A DNA stretch of 64,000 nucleotides. It comes from Fulvivirgaceae bacterium JP3-4 (GTDB taxonomy: Bacteria; Bacteroidota; Bacteroidia; Cytophagales; Cyclobacteriaceae). A program made the translations under genes and the position numbers. Every line of letters begins with the position of its first letter. The stretch's first letter is position 1. The stretch lies in the NCBI GenBank assembly GCA_029309925.1, contig JARKND010000001.1:1798001-1862000 (forward strand). The letters are read 5' to 3'. A model generated the notes under the pieces. The model had not been told where the DNA came from, did no database searches, and saw only the letters and a program-made list of their open reading frames with translations. Positions 25,829-35,783 of this stretch are shown here, piece after piece.

Positions 25829-27676
25829 ATGAAAAAATATTCACTTATAGTGGTCTTCTTCGCGCTCGTTTTCACGGGCTGCGAGGACTTTCTTGACCGA
25901 CCACAACTTACGCAGATGAATGACGAAACCTATTGGACAAATGAGAACAACCTGCGTCTCTTCGCCAATGGTTTTTACGCCAACTATTTCATTGGCTACA
26001 ATTCCAGTTTCACAGTCGACTACGCACCACTGCGTGGCTATACGTTCAACGATGACCTTGCCTCAGCAGGTAAACAGGCAAATTTCGAGGTTCAGGCTCC
26101 GCCAACACGTGGCGCCACAAGCGAGGGAGCCGGATGGCTTGCAAACTATTCAGGCCCGACCTGGAACTTTGCACTCGTGCGCAAATCAAATTTCTTCCTC
26201 GAAAGAATTGAAGGTATGAAGTCTGGTATTCTTCAGGATGAAGCTTTCAGACACTGGACTGCAGTGGCTCGTTTCTTCCGCGGTTTCGAATACAGCAGAC
26301 TTGTGAGCGTGTTTGGAAATGTCCCATACTACGGTCGTGTCGTTGGTGATTCGGAGCTTGCGGAGTTGTACAAGGACAGAGATGACAGAGCGGTTGTGAT
26401 GGATAACGTGTATGATGATTTTGTATACGTTCTTGAAAATATGCGCCTGACGGATGGGGGAAGCAGTCAGTACCTGAACCGCTACATCGCAGCGGCCTTC
26501 ATTTCACGTCTTATGCTGTTCGAAGGTACCTGGCAGAAGTATCACCTCGGCAACACTGAAAAAGCGAAAAAGTATCTTCAGCTTGCAGTTGATGCGGCAG
26601 GTTTTGTGATGCAATCGGGTAAGTGGTCTTTCACACGCGATTTCCGCACCTTGTTTGGTTCAGAAAACCTGGCAGGTCACCCGGAAGTATTAATGTATCG
26701 CCAGTATGATGCCGCGCTGACAGTTACGCACAGCATTGCTTCCTACTCTAACCTCACCGAGGGGCAGGGACAGGCTGCAAACCTTGATCTTGTAAAATCG
26801 TTTATCGCACGCGATGGCAGGCCGTATCAGAATTCAACCGTACCGAATGCAAATCAGTTTAACCTCAGTAACCTGATTGTGACCCGTGACCCGCGCTTTG
26901 AAGCTACCTTCTGGGATTTCCCAAGAACGCAGGCTGCGACATTGCTATACTCCGATAAATTTATTGACCGTGTAGGGCCAACGTTGTTCGGAACCGCATA
27001 TCCGGCACAATATGCGAGCAACACTAACACAAATGACGCCCCTGTCATGCGCCTCGCTGAAGTGGCACTCAACTGGATTGAAGCGAAAGCCGAACTCGCT
27101 ACACTTGGCGGCACACCGGTAACGCAGGCAGATATTGATGCATCAATCAATGCGATCAGAAATCGTCCGTTGGATGCAATTGCGTCTGGCAAGGGCGTTG
27201 TAAAGACTGCTCCGTTGCAGTTGGCGGCTATTACGCCAGCATTTGATCCCGAGCGCGATCAGACCGTTGATCCTTTGATCTGGGAAATCCGCAGGGAGCG
27301 CAGAATGGAATTCGTGTTTGAGCACACGCGTTTGCAGGACATCAGACGCTGGAAAAAAATTGACTACATGAACGCTGCCACGAATACCGATATCCTGCGG
27401 GGCCCATGGGTTGATTTCCCGGCTGAAAAGGCTGCCAACAGAATAAACCTGTTGACACCTAACAAAGTGAACATCCTTAAAGTGGAAAAAGCTGATGGAA
27501 CGATTGTGACTTACAATGGTTCAAATGCAGCCGAGATGGTCGGATATTATATCCCCGAAACCGCTGCAAACCGCGATGCTTTCTCCGATCGTGTATATCT
27601 CGCACCGGTGGGTCAGGCTGAAATTGCCCAGTACCAGGACAAGGGCTACACGCTGACGCAGACGGCTGGTTGGTAA
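25829..27676 (+). CDS. susD: SusD/RagB-family outer-membrane substrate-binding lipoprotein
   Basis: The 615-residue protein has a lipoprotein signal with the lipobox 'VFTGC' and acylation at Cys18, followed by 'EDFLDRPQ', the universal SusD mature start. Later hallmarks include 'ARFFRGFEYSRLVSVFGNVP' near residue 146, 'RLAEVALNWIEAKAEL' near 408 and 'IRRERRMEFVFEHTRLQDIR' near 485, from the TPR-rich SusD core. It caps the SusC channel and supplies glycan binding at the cell surface. It is expressed from the susC promoter (12-bp gap) and is followed by a good terminator at 27719. Like its SusC partner it gives no direct substrate information. Confidence 0.96.
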   Translation: MKKYSLIVVFFALVFTGCEDFLDRPQLTQMNDETYWTNENNLRLFANGFYANYFIGYNSSFTVDYAPLRGYTFNDDLASAGKQANFEVQAPPTRGATSEGAGWLANYSGPTWNFALVRKSNFFLERIEGMKSGILQDEAFRHWTAVARFFRGFEYSRLVSVFGNVPYYGRVVGDSELAELYKDRDDRAVVMDNVYDDFVYVLENMRLTDGGSSQYLNRYIAAAFISRLMLFEGTWQKYHLGNTEKAKKYLQLAVDAAGFVMQSGKWSFTRDFRTLFGSENLAGHPEVLMYRQYDAALTVTHSIASYSNLTEGQGQAANLDLVKSFIARDGRPYQNSTVPNANQFNLSNLIVTRDPRFEATFWDFPRTQAATLLYSDKFIDRVGPTLFGTAYPAQYASNTNTNDAPVMRLAEVALNWIEAKAELATLGGTPVTQADIDASINAIRNRPLDAIASGKGVVKTAPLQLAAITPAFDPERDQTVDPLIWEIRRERRMEFVFEHTRLQDIRRWKKIDYMNAATNTDILRGPWVDFPAEKAANRINLLTPNKVNILKVEKADGTIVTYNGSNAAEMVGYYIPETAANRDAFSDRVYLAPVGQAEIAQYQDKGYTLTQTAGW

Positions 27677-27718
27677 AGATTGTTTTTAATAGATTGAAAT
27701 TTTTGGGTTGAGTTTTAG

Positions 27719-27757
27719 GGTCCTCTTCAGCTATCTGAGGAGGGCCTTTCTCATTTT
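27719..27757 (+). terminator. Rho-independent terminator of the susCD operon
   Basis: A 12-bp stem GGTCCTCTTCAG (27719-27730) with CTGAGGAGGGCC (27735-27746), two G-T wobbles and the tetraloop CTAT, is followed by TTTCTCATTTT. It lies 43 bases after the susD stop. Confidence 0.8.
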
Positions 27758-27862
27758 AAGATCGCCTGGTAATACCGATATAATTTTAGCGCCACCGGTA
27801 ACACTTCACTTGGACTCCCGGTCGGATTTAGTAACGTTGCCATCAATTTCCCTGCAAGCCAC

Positions 27863-30820
27863 ATGAAAAGAATTTTGTTTTTCGCTGCGATCGGTCTTCT
27901 GACATTGAATTTGCTTCCTGCAAAGGGGCAGCAACACACCGCTCAGGTTCCGTTCGGCCAGTACACACATCATTCATGGGTCGACTCCGTGTTCAATACG
28001 CTGTCACCTGACGAAAAGATTGCGCAGCTTATTGTCGTGGCAGCTTTCTCGAACCGCGGGGAAGATCATAAACAGGAAATACTGAGACTGATCCGTGAGC
28101 AAAAAGTTGGCGGATTGATTTTCTTCCAGGGAGGGCCAGTTCGACAGTCAAGACTCATTAATGAATATCAGGCTGCAACGAAGGTTCCGCTGCTGATGGC
28201 CATGGATGCAGAGTGGGGACTTGGCATGAGGCTCGACAGCACCATCAGCTTTCCCTACCAGATGACATTGGGCGCAATTCAAAATGAAAAGATGTTGCAT
28301 GAGATGGGGGCAGAGGTTGCGCGGCAGATGAAGCGCGCGGGTCTTCATATCAATTTTGCCCCGGTGGTCGATGTCAATAACAATCCCGAAAACCCGGTGA
28401 TTAATTTCAGATCGTTTGGCGAAAACAAGCTGAATGTTACGAGGAAAGCGATCGCCTATATGAAGGGAATGCAGGACAATGGCATTCTCACCACTGCCAA
28501 GCATTTCCCGGGGCATGGAGACACTGGCACCGATTCACACTATGCTCTGCCGCAGATCAACCACTCGCGTCAGCGCCTGGATTCTTTGGAGTTGTATCCA
28601 TTTCGTGAACTCATCAAAGCCGGAGTAGGCGGTGTGATGGTTGCACACTTAAACATTCCTGCACTTGACACTTCAGGTGTCCCCTCAACACTATCACGAT
28701 CTATCGTCACTGATCTGCTGAGAAAAGAGCTCGCCTTTCCCGGTTTGATCGTGACCGATGCAATGAACATGAAAGGAGTGACCGCGAGCAATCCTCCAGG
28801 CATTGTTGACCGAGATGCTATCCTTGCCGGGAATGATATGCTTGAATTTACAGAAGACGTTGGTAAAGCTGTTGCTGAGATCAGAAAGGCGATCAAGGAA
28901 GGAAAACTGAACCAGAGAGACATCGATGAGCGGTGCAGAAAGATCCTGGCGATCAAATACTGGGCTGGACTTGCACAAGGTGGCCAAATACAGGTCGCAA
29001 ATGTTGTAGATGACCTCAACACACCTCAAGGCAAATTGTTAAACCGGAATCTGGTCGAAGCATCGATCACAGTATTGAAGAATGATAACGCAATTCTTCC
29101 GATCCGCGATCTGGAAAAAGTTCGCATAGCATCAGTCTCGTTCGGTCGAAAGAGAGTCACAACCTTTCAGCACACGTTGAGCCTGTACACGAAGGTGGAC
29201 GCGTTTTACATTGCCAATGATGCGCCACAGACCTATCTGGACTCTATAGGTAAACTGCTGAGAGACTACAATCAACTGATCATTGGAATCCATGACGATC
29301 CCGGACGGCCGCACAACCGGATGGCCTTCACTCAGCCGGTATTAAGCTTTATCAGCGCCCTTGCAACGCAGCCGGGTTCCATTGTCGCAGCTTTTAAGAA
29401 TCCCTATGTGCTCAGTAAGATTGCGTCAGTCGAGGAAGCTGACGGTCTGATCGTCACTTACCAGGACAATTATGATACAGAGGATCTTGCTGCCCAGTTA
29501 ATCTTTGGAGGAACAGGCGCAACGGGGAGGCTACCCGTGACAGTAGGAAACAAGTTTGCAGCTGGATCCGGGATGAATCTCGAGGGCGGCATTCGTTTTA
29601 AGTACACGTTGCCCGAAGATGCAGGCATGCATTCGCAGATACTCACAAAGAAAGTTGACTCGCTGGTGAATCAGGCATTAAGCGTGAGGGCCATTCCAGG
29701 ATGCCAGGTATTTGTAGCGAAAGACAGAAAGGTAGTGATGCACAAAGCTTACGGATACCAGGACTACGCTGATACGGTGAAAGTGAAATTGTCAGACCTG
29801 TATGATCTTGCATCCGTGACGAAAGTTTCTACCGGCCTGCCTTCGCTGATGAAGTTGTACGATGAGGGCATTTTCAGACTTGACGCAACGTTGGCAGATT
29901 ATCTCCCTTCGTTCAAACGCTCCAATAAGGCGGACATTCCGATGTACGACATCCTCACGCACCAGGCACGCTTCCGGCCATGGATTCCTTTCTACAAAGA
30001 TATGGTTCGGAAAAATGGCCGATATAAATGGGCCACGGTGAAGAACGATTCTTCCGGCAGATTCCCCATCAGGCTGAAGGATCACATGTACCTTCATCGC
30101 AAGTACCCGGATCGAATTGTCAAAGCGATCCGCAAGTCCCCACTTGAAGCTGAAAAGAAATACGTGTACTCAGATTTCTTTTTTATCCTCGCGCCACGCG
30201 TGGTGGAAAGCATGATCGATGAAGACTTTCAAACCTATATTCACAAAAATTTCTATGGACCATTGGGTGCAACGTCCATCACCTACAATCCTTTCCTCAA
30301 ATATCCTAAGCGGAGAATTATTCCAACGGAGCACGATTATTACTTTCGCATGCAACCGATCCACGGCACAGTGCATGATGAAGGAGCGATCATGCTTGGA
30401 GGAGTGTCAGGACACGCAGGATTATTTGCCAATGCCAACGATCTCGCTAAGCTGATGCAAATGTACCTTAGCAAAGGTGAATATGGAGGAAAACGTTATA
30501 TCAAAGAGGAAACACTCACAGAGTGGACACGGACCCGGTTCCCTGAGAACAACAACAGGCGCGCATTGGGATTTGACAAACCAAATCTGAAATACACCGG
30601 TGACAACAACAACACAGCTAAGGACGCGAGCCCTGACAGCTTTGGTCACACCGGCTTCACCGGTACAATTGTGTGGATGGATCCGAACTCAGGATTGCTT
30701 TACATTTTTCTTTCGAACCGGGTCAATCCGACACGTGACAATACCCGGCTCTACCAATTGAATACACGGACTAAGATTCAACAGGCGCTGTATGATGCGA
30801 TGATCAAATCTGTGCCATAG
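27863..30820 (+). CDS. NagZ-like GH3 beta-N-acetylhexosaminidase fused to a serine hydrolase (beta-lactamase fold)
   Basis: This 985-residue secreted protein (signal peptide ending near 'LLPAKG') joins two enzymes. Residues 45-375 are a NagZ-type GH3 TIM barrel with 'KHFPGHGDTGTDSH' (about 213-226), including the Asp-His catalytic dyad unique to NagZ-like enzymes, and the nucleophile Asp in 'IVTDAMNM' near 299. A GH3 C-terminal alpha/beta domain follows (about 400-590). Residues 600-985 are a penicillin-binding/beta-lactamase domain with SVTK (Ser near 651), YSD in 'VYSDFFF' and HTG in 'FGHTGFTG'. This architecture is known in Bacteroidota. It would release GlcNAc from muropeptides and may cleave D-amino-acid bonds. 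It follows susCD after its terminator, with its own promoter likely. Confidence 0.94.
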   Translation: MKRILFFAAIGLLTLNLLPAKGQQHTAQVPFGQYTHHSWVDSVFNTLSPDEKIAQLIVVAAFSNRGEDHKQEILRLIREQKVGGLIFFQGGPVRQSRLINEYQAATKVPLLMAMDAEWGLGMRLDSTISFPYQMTLGAIQNEKMLHEMGAEVARQMKRAGLHINFAPVVDVNNNPENPVINFRSFGENKLNVTRKAIAYMKGMQDNGILTTAKHFPGHGDTGTDSHYALPQINHSRQRLDSLELYPFRELIKAGVGGVMVAHLNIPALDTSGVPSTLSRSIVTDLLRKELAFPGLIVTDAMNMKGVTASNPPGIVDRDAILAGNDMLEFTEDVGKAVAEIRKAIKEGKLNQRDIDERCRKILAIKYWAGLAQGGQIQVANVVDDLNTPQGKLLNRNLVEASITVLKNDNAILPIRDLEKVRIASVSFGRKRVTTFQHTLSLYTKVDAFYIANDAPQTYLDSIGKLLRDYNQLIIGIHDDPGRPHNRMAFTQPVLSFISALATQPGSIVAAFKNPYVLSKIASVEEADGLIVTYQDNYDTEDLAAQLIFGGTGATGRLPVTVGNKFAAGSGMNLEGGIRFKYTLPEDAGMHSQILTKKVDSLVNQALSVRAIPGCQVFVAKDRKVVMHKAYGYQDYADTVKVKLSDLYDLASVTKVSTGLPSLMKLYDEGIFRLDATLADYLPSFKRSNKADIPMYDILTHQARFRPWIPFYKDMVRKNGRYKWATVKNDSSGRFPIRLKDHMYLHRKYPDRIVKAIRKSPLEAEKKYVYSDFFFILAPRVVESMIDEDFQTYIHKNFYGPLGATSITYNPFLKYPKRRIIPTEHDYYFRMQPIHGTVHDEGAIMLGGVSGHAGLFANANDLAKLMQMYLSKGEYGGKRYIKEETLTEWTRTRFPENNNRRALGFDKPNLKYTGDNNNTAKDASPDSFGHTGFTGTIVWMDPNSGLLYIFLSNRVNPTRDNTRLYQLNTRTKIQQALYDAMIKSVP

Positions 30821-30861
30821 GACGCATTCTCCGGATAGGGGCCATTGAGGTATCAATTGTT

Positions 30862-30890
30862 TTGATCACGGAATGTAAATGTTAAATTAG
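30862..30890 (+). promoter_or_regulatory. Possible Bacteroidota promoter for the large sensor kinase
   Basis: TTG (30862-30864) and TAAATTAG (30883-30890) are separated by 18 bp and approximate the phylum's -33 TTG and -7 TAnnTTTG boxes, with one mismatch in the latter. It lies 28 bp before the start codon. The call rests on pattern alone. Confidence 0.3.
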
Positions 30891-30917
30891 AATTGGTGAA
30901 CTCCCGGAGGTGACGTT

Positions 30918-33900
30918 ATGCAATCAGAAACCGAAAGATCAGTAAGCCCGTTGCGGCAGCGCATTGTGACTAAGATGGCGGTGGCCCATCAGCTTGATGC
31001 ACTAGTCGAACGGATGCGTTTGAACGCAACTCGATCACTATCGGGAATTCTCGTGTCTGGTTACAGCGGTACGGGGAAAACACTTTTAATTGAAGGTTAC
31101 CTGCAGGGACTGGAAGCGACACACCCAGTACTGATCGCCCGTCACCATCAGCAGCACCAGACCATACCTTACTTCGGTTTTAAGTATTGCATCTCGGATT
31201 ATCTGAGCAAAATTTACAATCAGTCGAGCAAGACAGAACTCCAGGATTTTTCAGACAAACTTAAAGAACATCTTGGTGAGAGTTTCCCCTTGCTGATCGA
31301 CTACATACCGGAGTTATCGCTCATTTTTGGCCGCGAGCTTTCGGTGCCGGTGCACGCGAACCTGGCAATCGAAAACCAGTTGTATCCACTATTCAGACGT
31401 TTCTTTGAGTTTCTGGCAGATTTCTACGGGCGCCCGGTATTTTTATTCACGGATGACCTCCAGTGGATCGATGCATCTGGCATCAATCTGCTCAAGTACT
31501 TGTTGCTGAATGTTCCTCATCAAAAGCTGATATGGATCGGTGCGTGCCGTGCACCTCAAAACAAAATCAGTCTTGTAGGTCAGCTGATGGATGAACTTCG
31601 CCTGCAGGAAAGGCACATTGAAAATTTGCTGTTGACAGGATTTACCCGCGAGGAAGTTCAAAATTTTATGGAGCTGACACTGGGGGGAAAATGCGATGTT
31701 GAACTCGTCAGTATATGCGCGAAGCTTACTGATGGAAACCCGTCTCACTTGCAGGCGCTCCTTGAGAATCTGAGAAACAGCGATCTCATCTGGCGGCAGA
31801 ATGAAGTTTTGTATTGTGACGCGCTGGCCGTGCGGACCCAATATGAAGGAAAGAATCCGCAGAATATGCAACTCTGGCAATTGCAAAAGCTTTCTGCTGC
31901 AGCCTATGAAGTATTGTGCACCATAGCCTGTCTTGGACGTTTTAACAGACAGATCGTTCTTGACTGGCTGAATGGCGACATTGTTGTCATGAAGGCATTG
32001 CTGGATGAGTCGATAGAGGCAGGTTTGCTTGAGGCAAATGATCAGGATGTGCGCTTTTCGGAAATTCATATAGGTGAGATCATTTACAATCAGCTTACGG
32101 AAGAACGTAAAGTCGAGCTGCACTATAAGATTGCCAACCTTTTCTACGGGCGCGGACTCGACCGCCTCAGCAGCACCGACATTATTCTGCTCGCAACAAG
32201 TTTTAATCAGTCGATTAAAAAGGTAAAGGCTGACGATCGCCTTCAACTTGCTGCGGAACTCAATTACCGCGCAGGAAAGATATTACAAAATGACAAAGCG
32301 TATGATCAGGCGCGCTATTTCCTCAAGATGAGTGCAGAAATGCTGAAAGAGTGCCGGTGGGAAGACGTAAGCCAGCAGGTATGGCTGGTGTATATGGATC
32401 GGGCACGTATCGAATATCAGCTCGGAGAGTACGACCTTGCCGAAATTCATCTTGATTACCTGCTTGGGCGTATATCCGATCCGTTAAAGCGCTCAAAGGT
32501 TTTTGAGTTGAAAGTGACAATTAACAATCACCTTGCCAGGTATCAGAAGGTTGTATGGATCCTTCGTGAAAGTCTTGGGGAGCTTGGACTCGAATTGCCA
32601 CTGGATGAACAACACCTGCAGTCTGAAGTCAGACGTTTAAAAGTTATTCTTGCGCAGCAGGAGTCTGGTCCCGAGAGTGCAGGCGCGGCACAACAGTCAG
32701 ATCCTGAAAAGTCCGAAGCTATTTTACGTTTGCTGTATGTTGGTGGAATGAGTTTGCACCACACGTCCGATGTGCTGATGACGTGGGCAGCGCTGCAGAT
32801 CATTTTGAGCGCCAATCGCGAAAAGCCTTCCGTTGTTAAGGCGATTGGTTATGTTTCATATGGCAGGATGCTCATCATTTCGGGAGACATTGAAAAGGGC
32901 TATGAGTATGGGACGAAAGGTCTCGCCATCAACAAGTCGCTCGATGATATCAGCCTTAGATGCCGTGTATTCGGTGTGTATGCTTTTTATATCCAGCCAT
33001 GGATGAAGGATTTTTCGAAGAGCGCTCCGTTGCTGGAAGAAGCTGCACAGGCAGGGCAAAAGGCAGGTGACCTCATTGGGATCTATATTCTCAAGACACA
33101 TCAGCTGAACCTTCATCTCATCTCAGGACTTCCACTGAAAGGATTGTCGCGCTGGGATTTTGGTGAGTCGTATCCGGGGATGGAGCTTACTTACTACATT
33201 ACCCATTACCAGAAAAGTCTGATTCGGTTTTTAACAGGTGAAGCTTCGGAGTTTTCTATTCCACGGCAAAATCCATCATCGCTTGCAGGCCGACTGACGA
33301 TTCAGGAAGAAAAGTTTTACAGGAATTATGTCTGGGGAAGGTATTATTTTCTCTTTGGACACTATGAGCTTGCAGCACGAGCAGCGGAAGAAGCACACGC
33401 AAACCGGAAACTACAGGAAGCTTCACCCTTGCTCACGGCAAATCTCACAATCTGGTTCTTATCCGTGGCGCAAAACTGGTACGGTTATCCTGACTCAACC
33501 CGAAGAGAACTATTACCACGGGTTTCAGACGTACTGAAATCCTTTGAGTTGTGGAAAGATTATGCACCTTCAAACTACCTCGCGCCATGGCTGCTGATGA
33601 AGGCTGAATGGAGCCGCATCTCAGGGAATGACGATGAAGCGCTCGCATATTTTCAAAAGTCGTTTGAGGCATCGGGTGCAAATATTTACCACCGCGCTGT
33701 GTCGAGTGAGCTGTGGGCTAAGTTTTTATTGAGTCGTAATTCGCAGGACGCGCGTGCGAGGATACTGCTGTTGAGTTCCATCGATGCTTTCGATCAGTGG
33801 GATGCTGTTGCGAAGAGCAAGCAACTCCGGCAGCAGTTCGAGGCTGTTCTTTCCGGAGATAGCAATTACACTCAGACCATCGATATTGAAACGATTCAGT

Positions 33901-35066
33901 ACGAATTGAGTGGTGATATGGAGGTGCGCTCTCTGGTGAAAAAACTAATGGTGCTCCTGCTGCGCATTTCAGGTTCAACACATGCCGCAGTGGAGTTGCT
34001 CGAAGATGCCGGTGACCGTATCTGGTATGATGAGCTTTCGCTTCTCCATGATGCATCGGAAAAGCTGCCTTCCGTTCCCAAGTCGATGATCCTGATGGCG
34101 CTCAAAGCGCAAAACGTTGTGGTTGTCAATGAACTTAGATCCGAACTTGGGTTGCGTGATATCGAAGTGCTCCAGGCCAAAGGGGTACAATCATTTCTCA
34201 TTTTGCCCATCACAATCAGCGGACACCTGTCGGTCGTCATCTATCTTGAAAACGTATTCGCGAAGTACTGGTATGTGCCCGAGCGACTCAAAGCTGTCAA
34301 GATTGCGGCCAACCAGGGCGCAGTGATGATCGAAAACGCACGCATCCACGAACACTCTGTCAGACTGAACGAAGAGATCAGAAAAGAAATGGCAGAGAAG
34401 GAACGGCTTTCATCTCTTATCGAAGCGCAGAAGGATGCGCACATGAAGGCGCTGATGCAGGCGCAGCACAATGAGCGGAAGCGGATTGCTGGTGATCTGC
34501 ATGATAGCCTCGGTTCATTGCTTTCAAGCGTACGCCTCCGCTTCAACGGCCTGCAAAATGATTTCCTTGACAAGGTTCCTGAAAAGAGTCAGCGGTTTGA
34601 CGACAGCCTCAAATTGCTCGATGAAGCCATTGATGAGCTTCGGCAAATAGCCCACACGATGGTCCCTGTTTCATTGAGTCGTTTCGGATTGCGTGCTGCG
34701 CTCGAGTCATTTGTTGAACAGGTAAGTGCATCCGGTGAACTGCATGTGGATCTGCAGATTCTTGGACTGGACAGACGTCTCGCGGAAGAAATGGAAGTTC
34801 GCGTTTATCGCATCTGTCAGGAACTCGTGCAAAATGTTATCAAGCATGCACAGGCGACCACGCTGCGGATCCAGCTCATTCTTCATAATGACTCGCTTAA
34901 TATCATGGTGGAAGACAACGGCATCGGCCTGCGAAAAGAAACACTCGCGCGCGGATTCGGTTTTAGCACAATTCAATCAAATGTGGACCTTTTCAAGGGG
35001 AGCTTTGACATTGAAAGCCAGCCGGGCAAGGGATGTCTTGTACTGATCGATCTTCCTTTGGGTTGA
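30918..35066 (+). CDS. Large AAA-TPR-GAF-histidine kinase (HisKA_3) signalling protein
   Basis: The 1382-residue soluble protein starts with an AAA_16/STAND-like ATPase: Walker A GYSGTGKT (48-55) and Walker B 'VFLFTDDLQWID' near 174. A long helical TPR-like region (about 400-960), a GAF domain (about 1000-1145), a coiled coil and a NarX-type kinase follow, with 'ERKRIAGDLHDSLGSLLSSV' (phosphoacceptor His near 1195) and ATPase boxes 'ELVQNVIKHAQ' and 'EDNGIGLRKE'. It resembles the C-terminal two thirds of trifunctional Ser/Thr-kinase/ATPase/histidine kinases but lacks the protein-kinase domain. Unusually for this phylum it has a strong Shine-Dalgarno (GGAGG, 30906-30910). The NarL-type regulator at 19083 is a plausible partner. 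Confidence 0.93.
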   Translation: MQSETERSVSPLRQRIVTKMAVAHQLDALVERMRLNATRSLSGILVSGYSGTGKTLLIEGYLQGLEATHPVLIARHHQQHQTIPYFGFKYCISDYLSKIYNQSSKTELQDFSDKLKEHLGESFPLLIDYIPELSLIFGRELSVPVHANLAIENQLYPLFRRFFEFLADFYGRPVFLFTDDLQWIDASGINLLKYLLLNVPHQKLIWIGACRAPQNKISLVGQLMDELRLQERHIENLLLTGFTREEVQNFMELTLGGKCDVELVSICAKLTDGNPSHLQALLENLRNSDLIWRQNEVLYCDALAVRTQYEGKNPQNMQLWQLQKLSAAAYEVLCTIACLGRFNRQIVLDWLNGDIVVMKALLDESIEAGLLEANDQDVRFSEIHIGEIIYNQLTEERKVELHYKIANLFYGRGLDRLSSTDIILLATSFNQSIKKVKADDRLQLAAELNYRAGKILQNDKAYDQARYFLKMSAEMLKECRWEDVSQQVWLVYMDRARIEYQLGEYDLAEIHLDYLLGRISDPLKRSKVFELKVTINNHLARYQKVVWILRESLGELGLELPLDEQHLQSEVRRLKVILAQQESGPESAGAAQQSDPEKSEAILRLLYVGGMSLHHTSDVLMTWAALQIILSANREKPSVVKAIGYVSYGRMLIISGDIEKGYEYGTKGLAINKSLDDISLRCRVFGVYAFYIQPWMKDFSKSAPLLEEAAQAGQKAGDLIGIYILKTHQLNLHLISGLPLKGLSRWDFGESYPGMELTYYITHYQKSLIRFLTGEASEFSIPRQNPSSLAGRLTIQEEKFYRNYVWGRYYFLFGHYELAARAAEEAHANRKLQEASPLLTANLTIWFLSVAQNWYGYPDSTRRELLPRVSDVLKSFELWKDYAPSNYLAPWLLMKAEWSRISGNDDEALAYFQKSFEASGANIYHRAVSSELWAKFLLSRNSQDARARILLLSSIDAFDQWDAVAKSKQLRQQFEAVLSGDSNYTQTIDIETIQYELSGDMEVRSLVKKLMVLLLRISGSTHAAVELLEDAGDRIWYDELSLLHDASEKLPSVPKSMILMALKAQNVVVVNELRSELGLRDIEVLQAKGVQSFLILPITISGHLSVVIYLENVFAKYWYVPERLKAVKIAANQGAVMIENARIHEHSVRLNEEIRKEMAEKERLSSLIEAQKDAHMKALMQAQHNERKRIAGDLHDSLGSLLSSVRLRFNGLQNDFLDKVPEKSQRFDDSLKLLDEAIDELRQIAHTMVPVSLSRFGLRAALESFVEQVSASGELHVDLQILGLDRRLAEEMEVRVYRICQELVQNVIKHAQATTLRIQLILHNDSLNIMVEDNGIGLRKETLARGFGFSTIQSNVDLFKGSFDIESQPGKGCLVLIDLPLG

Positions 35067-35072
35067 GGCAAG

Positions 35073-35783
35073 TCACTTTGCGATCGCATACATGCAAAGA
35101 ATCCCTGTGGCGAACGCGATTCCAAAACTTAGCAAAGTCCCGATAAGGATATACTCCGTTAGCTTGAGGTCATTGGATTCTTTCAAGTCTCCAAACCGGA
35201 AGATCGACTTGGCTGCGATAAGAAAACCAATTCCTTCCCAGTGTTGCGTCACGACAAATACGAATACAAACAATCTTTCAAGGATTCCGATGAATTTGCC
35301 GGCATTCTCCAGTGAATCTGCACTTGGATGATCAGACGTTGGCGTCCATCGCGAGATCGTGTTTTTAACGATCACCGAAGTGGGTGTTGTCAGAAAGACG
35401 AGGCCGGTGATGATCAGGAGTATGTTAGGATCATTGAGCGAATCGATGTCGATGACAGGTGATTCCATCCAATACCAGACTGCACCAATCACCGTCAGGT
35501 GCAGCGTTTGATCCACCGCAAACCAGAGCCGTTTGGTGCTTTTTTTCTGCAGGGATACCTTCATGCCATCGATGATGAGGTGAGTAACCACGATGGTGAG
35601 TCCACCGATAATGAACGACCTGTCAGCTACGAAGATGACGAGCAGGACAGCATGTATCAGTACATGTACATAGAGCTGCCACGCTTTAAGTTTTCGCTGC
35701 TCCTTTTCTTTCACCCAGCGGGAAGGTTGTAGCACAAAATCGCCCAGCAGGTGGACAAGGATGAGTTTAAGTAACAGTGGCAT
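35073..35783 (-). CDS. DUF3307 integral membrane protein
   Basis: The 236-residue protein has about six membrane segments and the DUF3307 N-terminal signature 'LLKLILVHLLGDFVLQPSRW', followed by 'HVLIHAVLLVIF' and 'VVTHLIIDGMKV'. His and Asp residues repeated on membrane helices suggest metal or proton handling, but no activity is established. The gene is downstream of and overlaps satD by one base (TAATG), so translation is coupled. DUF3307 and SatD are often neighbours, which implies a shared function. The gene converges on the large sensor kinase with only 6 bp between the stops. Confidence 0.9.
   Translation of the reverse strand: MPLLLKLILVHLLGDFVLQPSRWVKEKEQRKLKAWQLYVHVLIHAVLLVIFVADRSFIIGGLTIVVTHLIIDGMKVSLQKKSTKRLWFAVDQTLHLTVIGAVWYWMESPVIDIDSLNDPNILLIITGLVFLTTPTSVIVKNTISRWTPTSDHPSADSLENAGKFIGILERLFVFVFVVTQHWEGIGFLIAAKSIFRFGDLKESNDLKLTEYILIGTLLSFGIAFATGILCMYAIAK

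Noticed and set aside
31443-32246. Long antisense open frame (267 codons) in the sensor kinase gene
   Set aside because: Same reasoning: it overlaps conserved ATPase-TPR sequence and shows no motif of its own.
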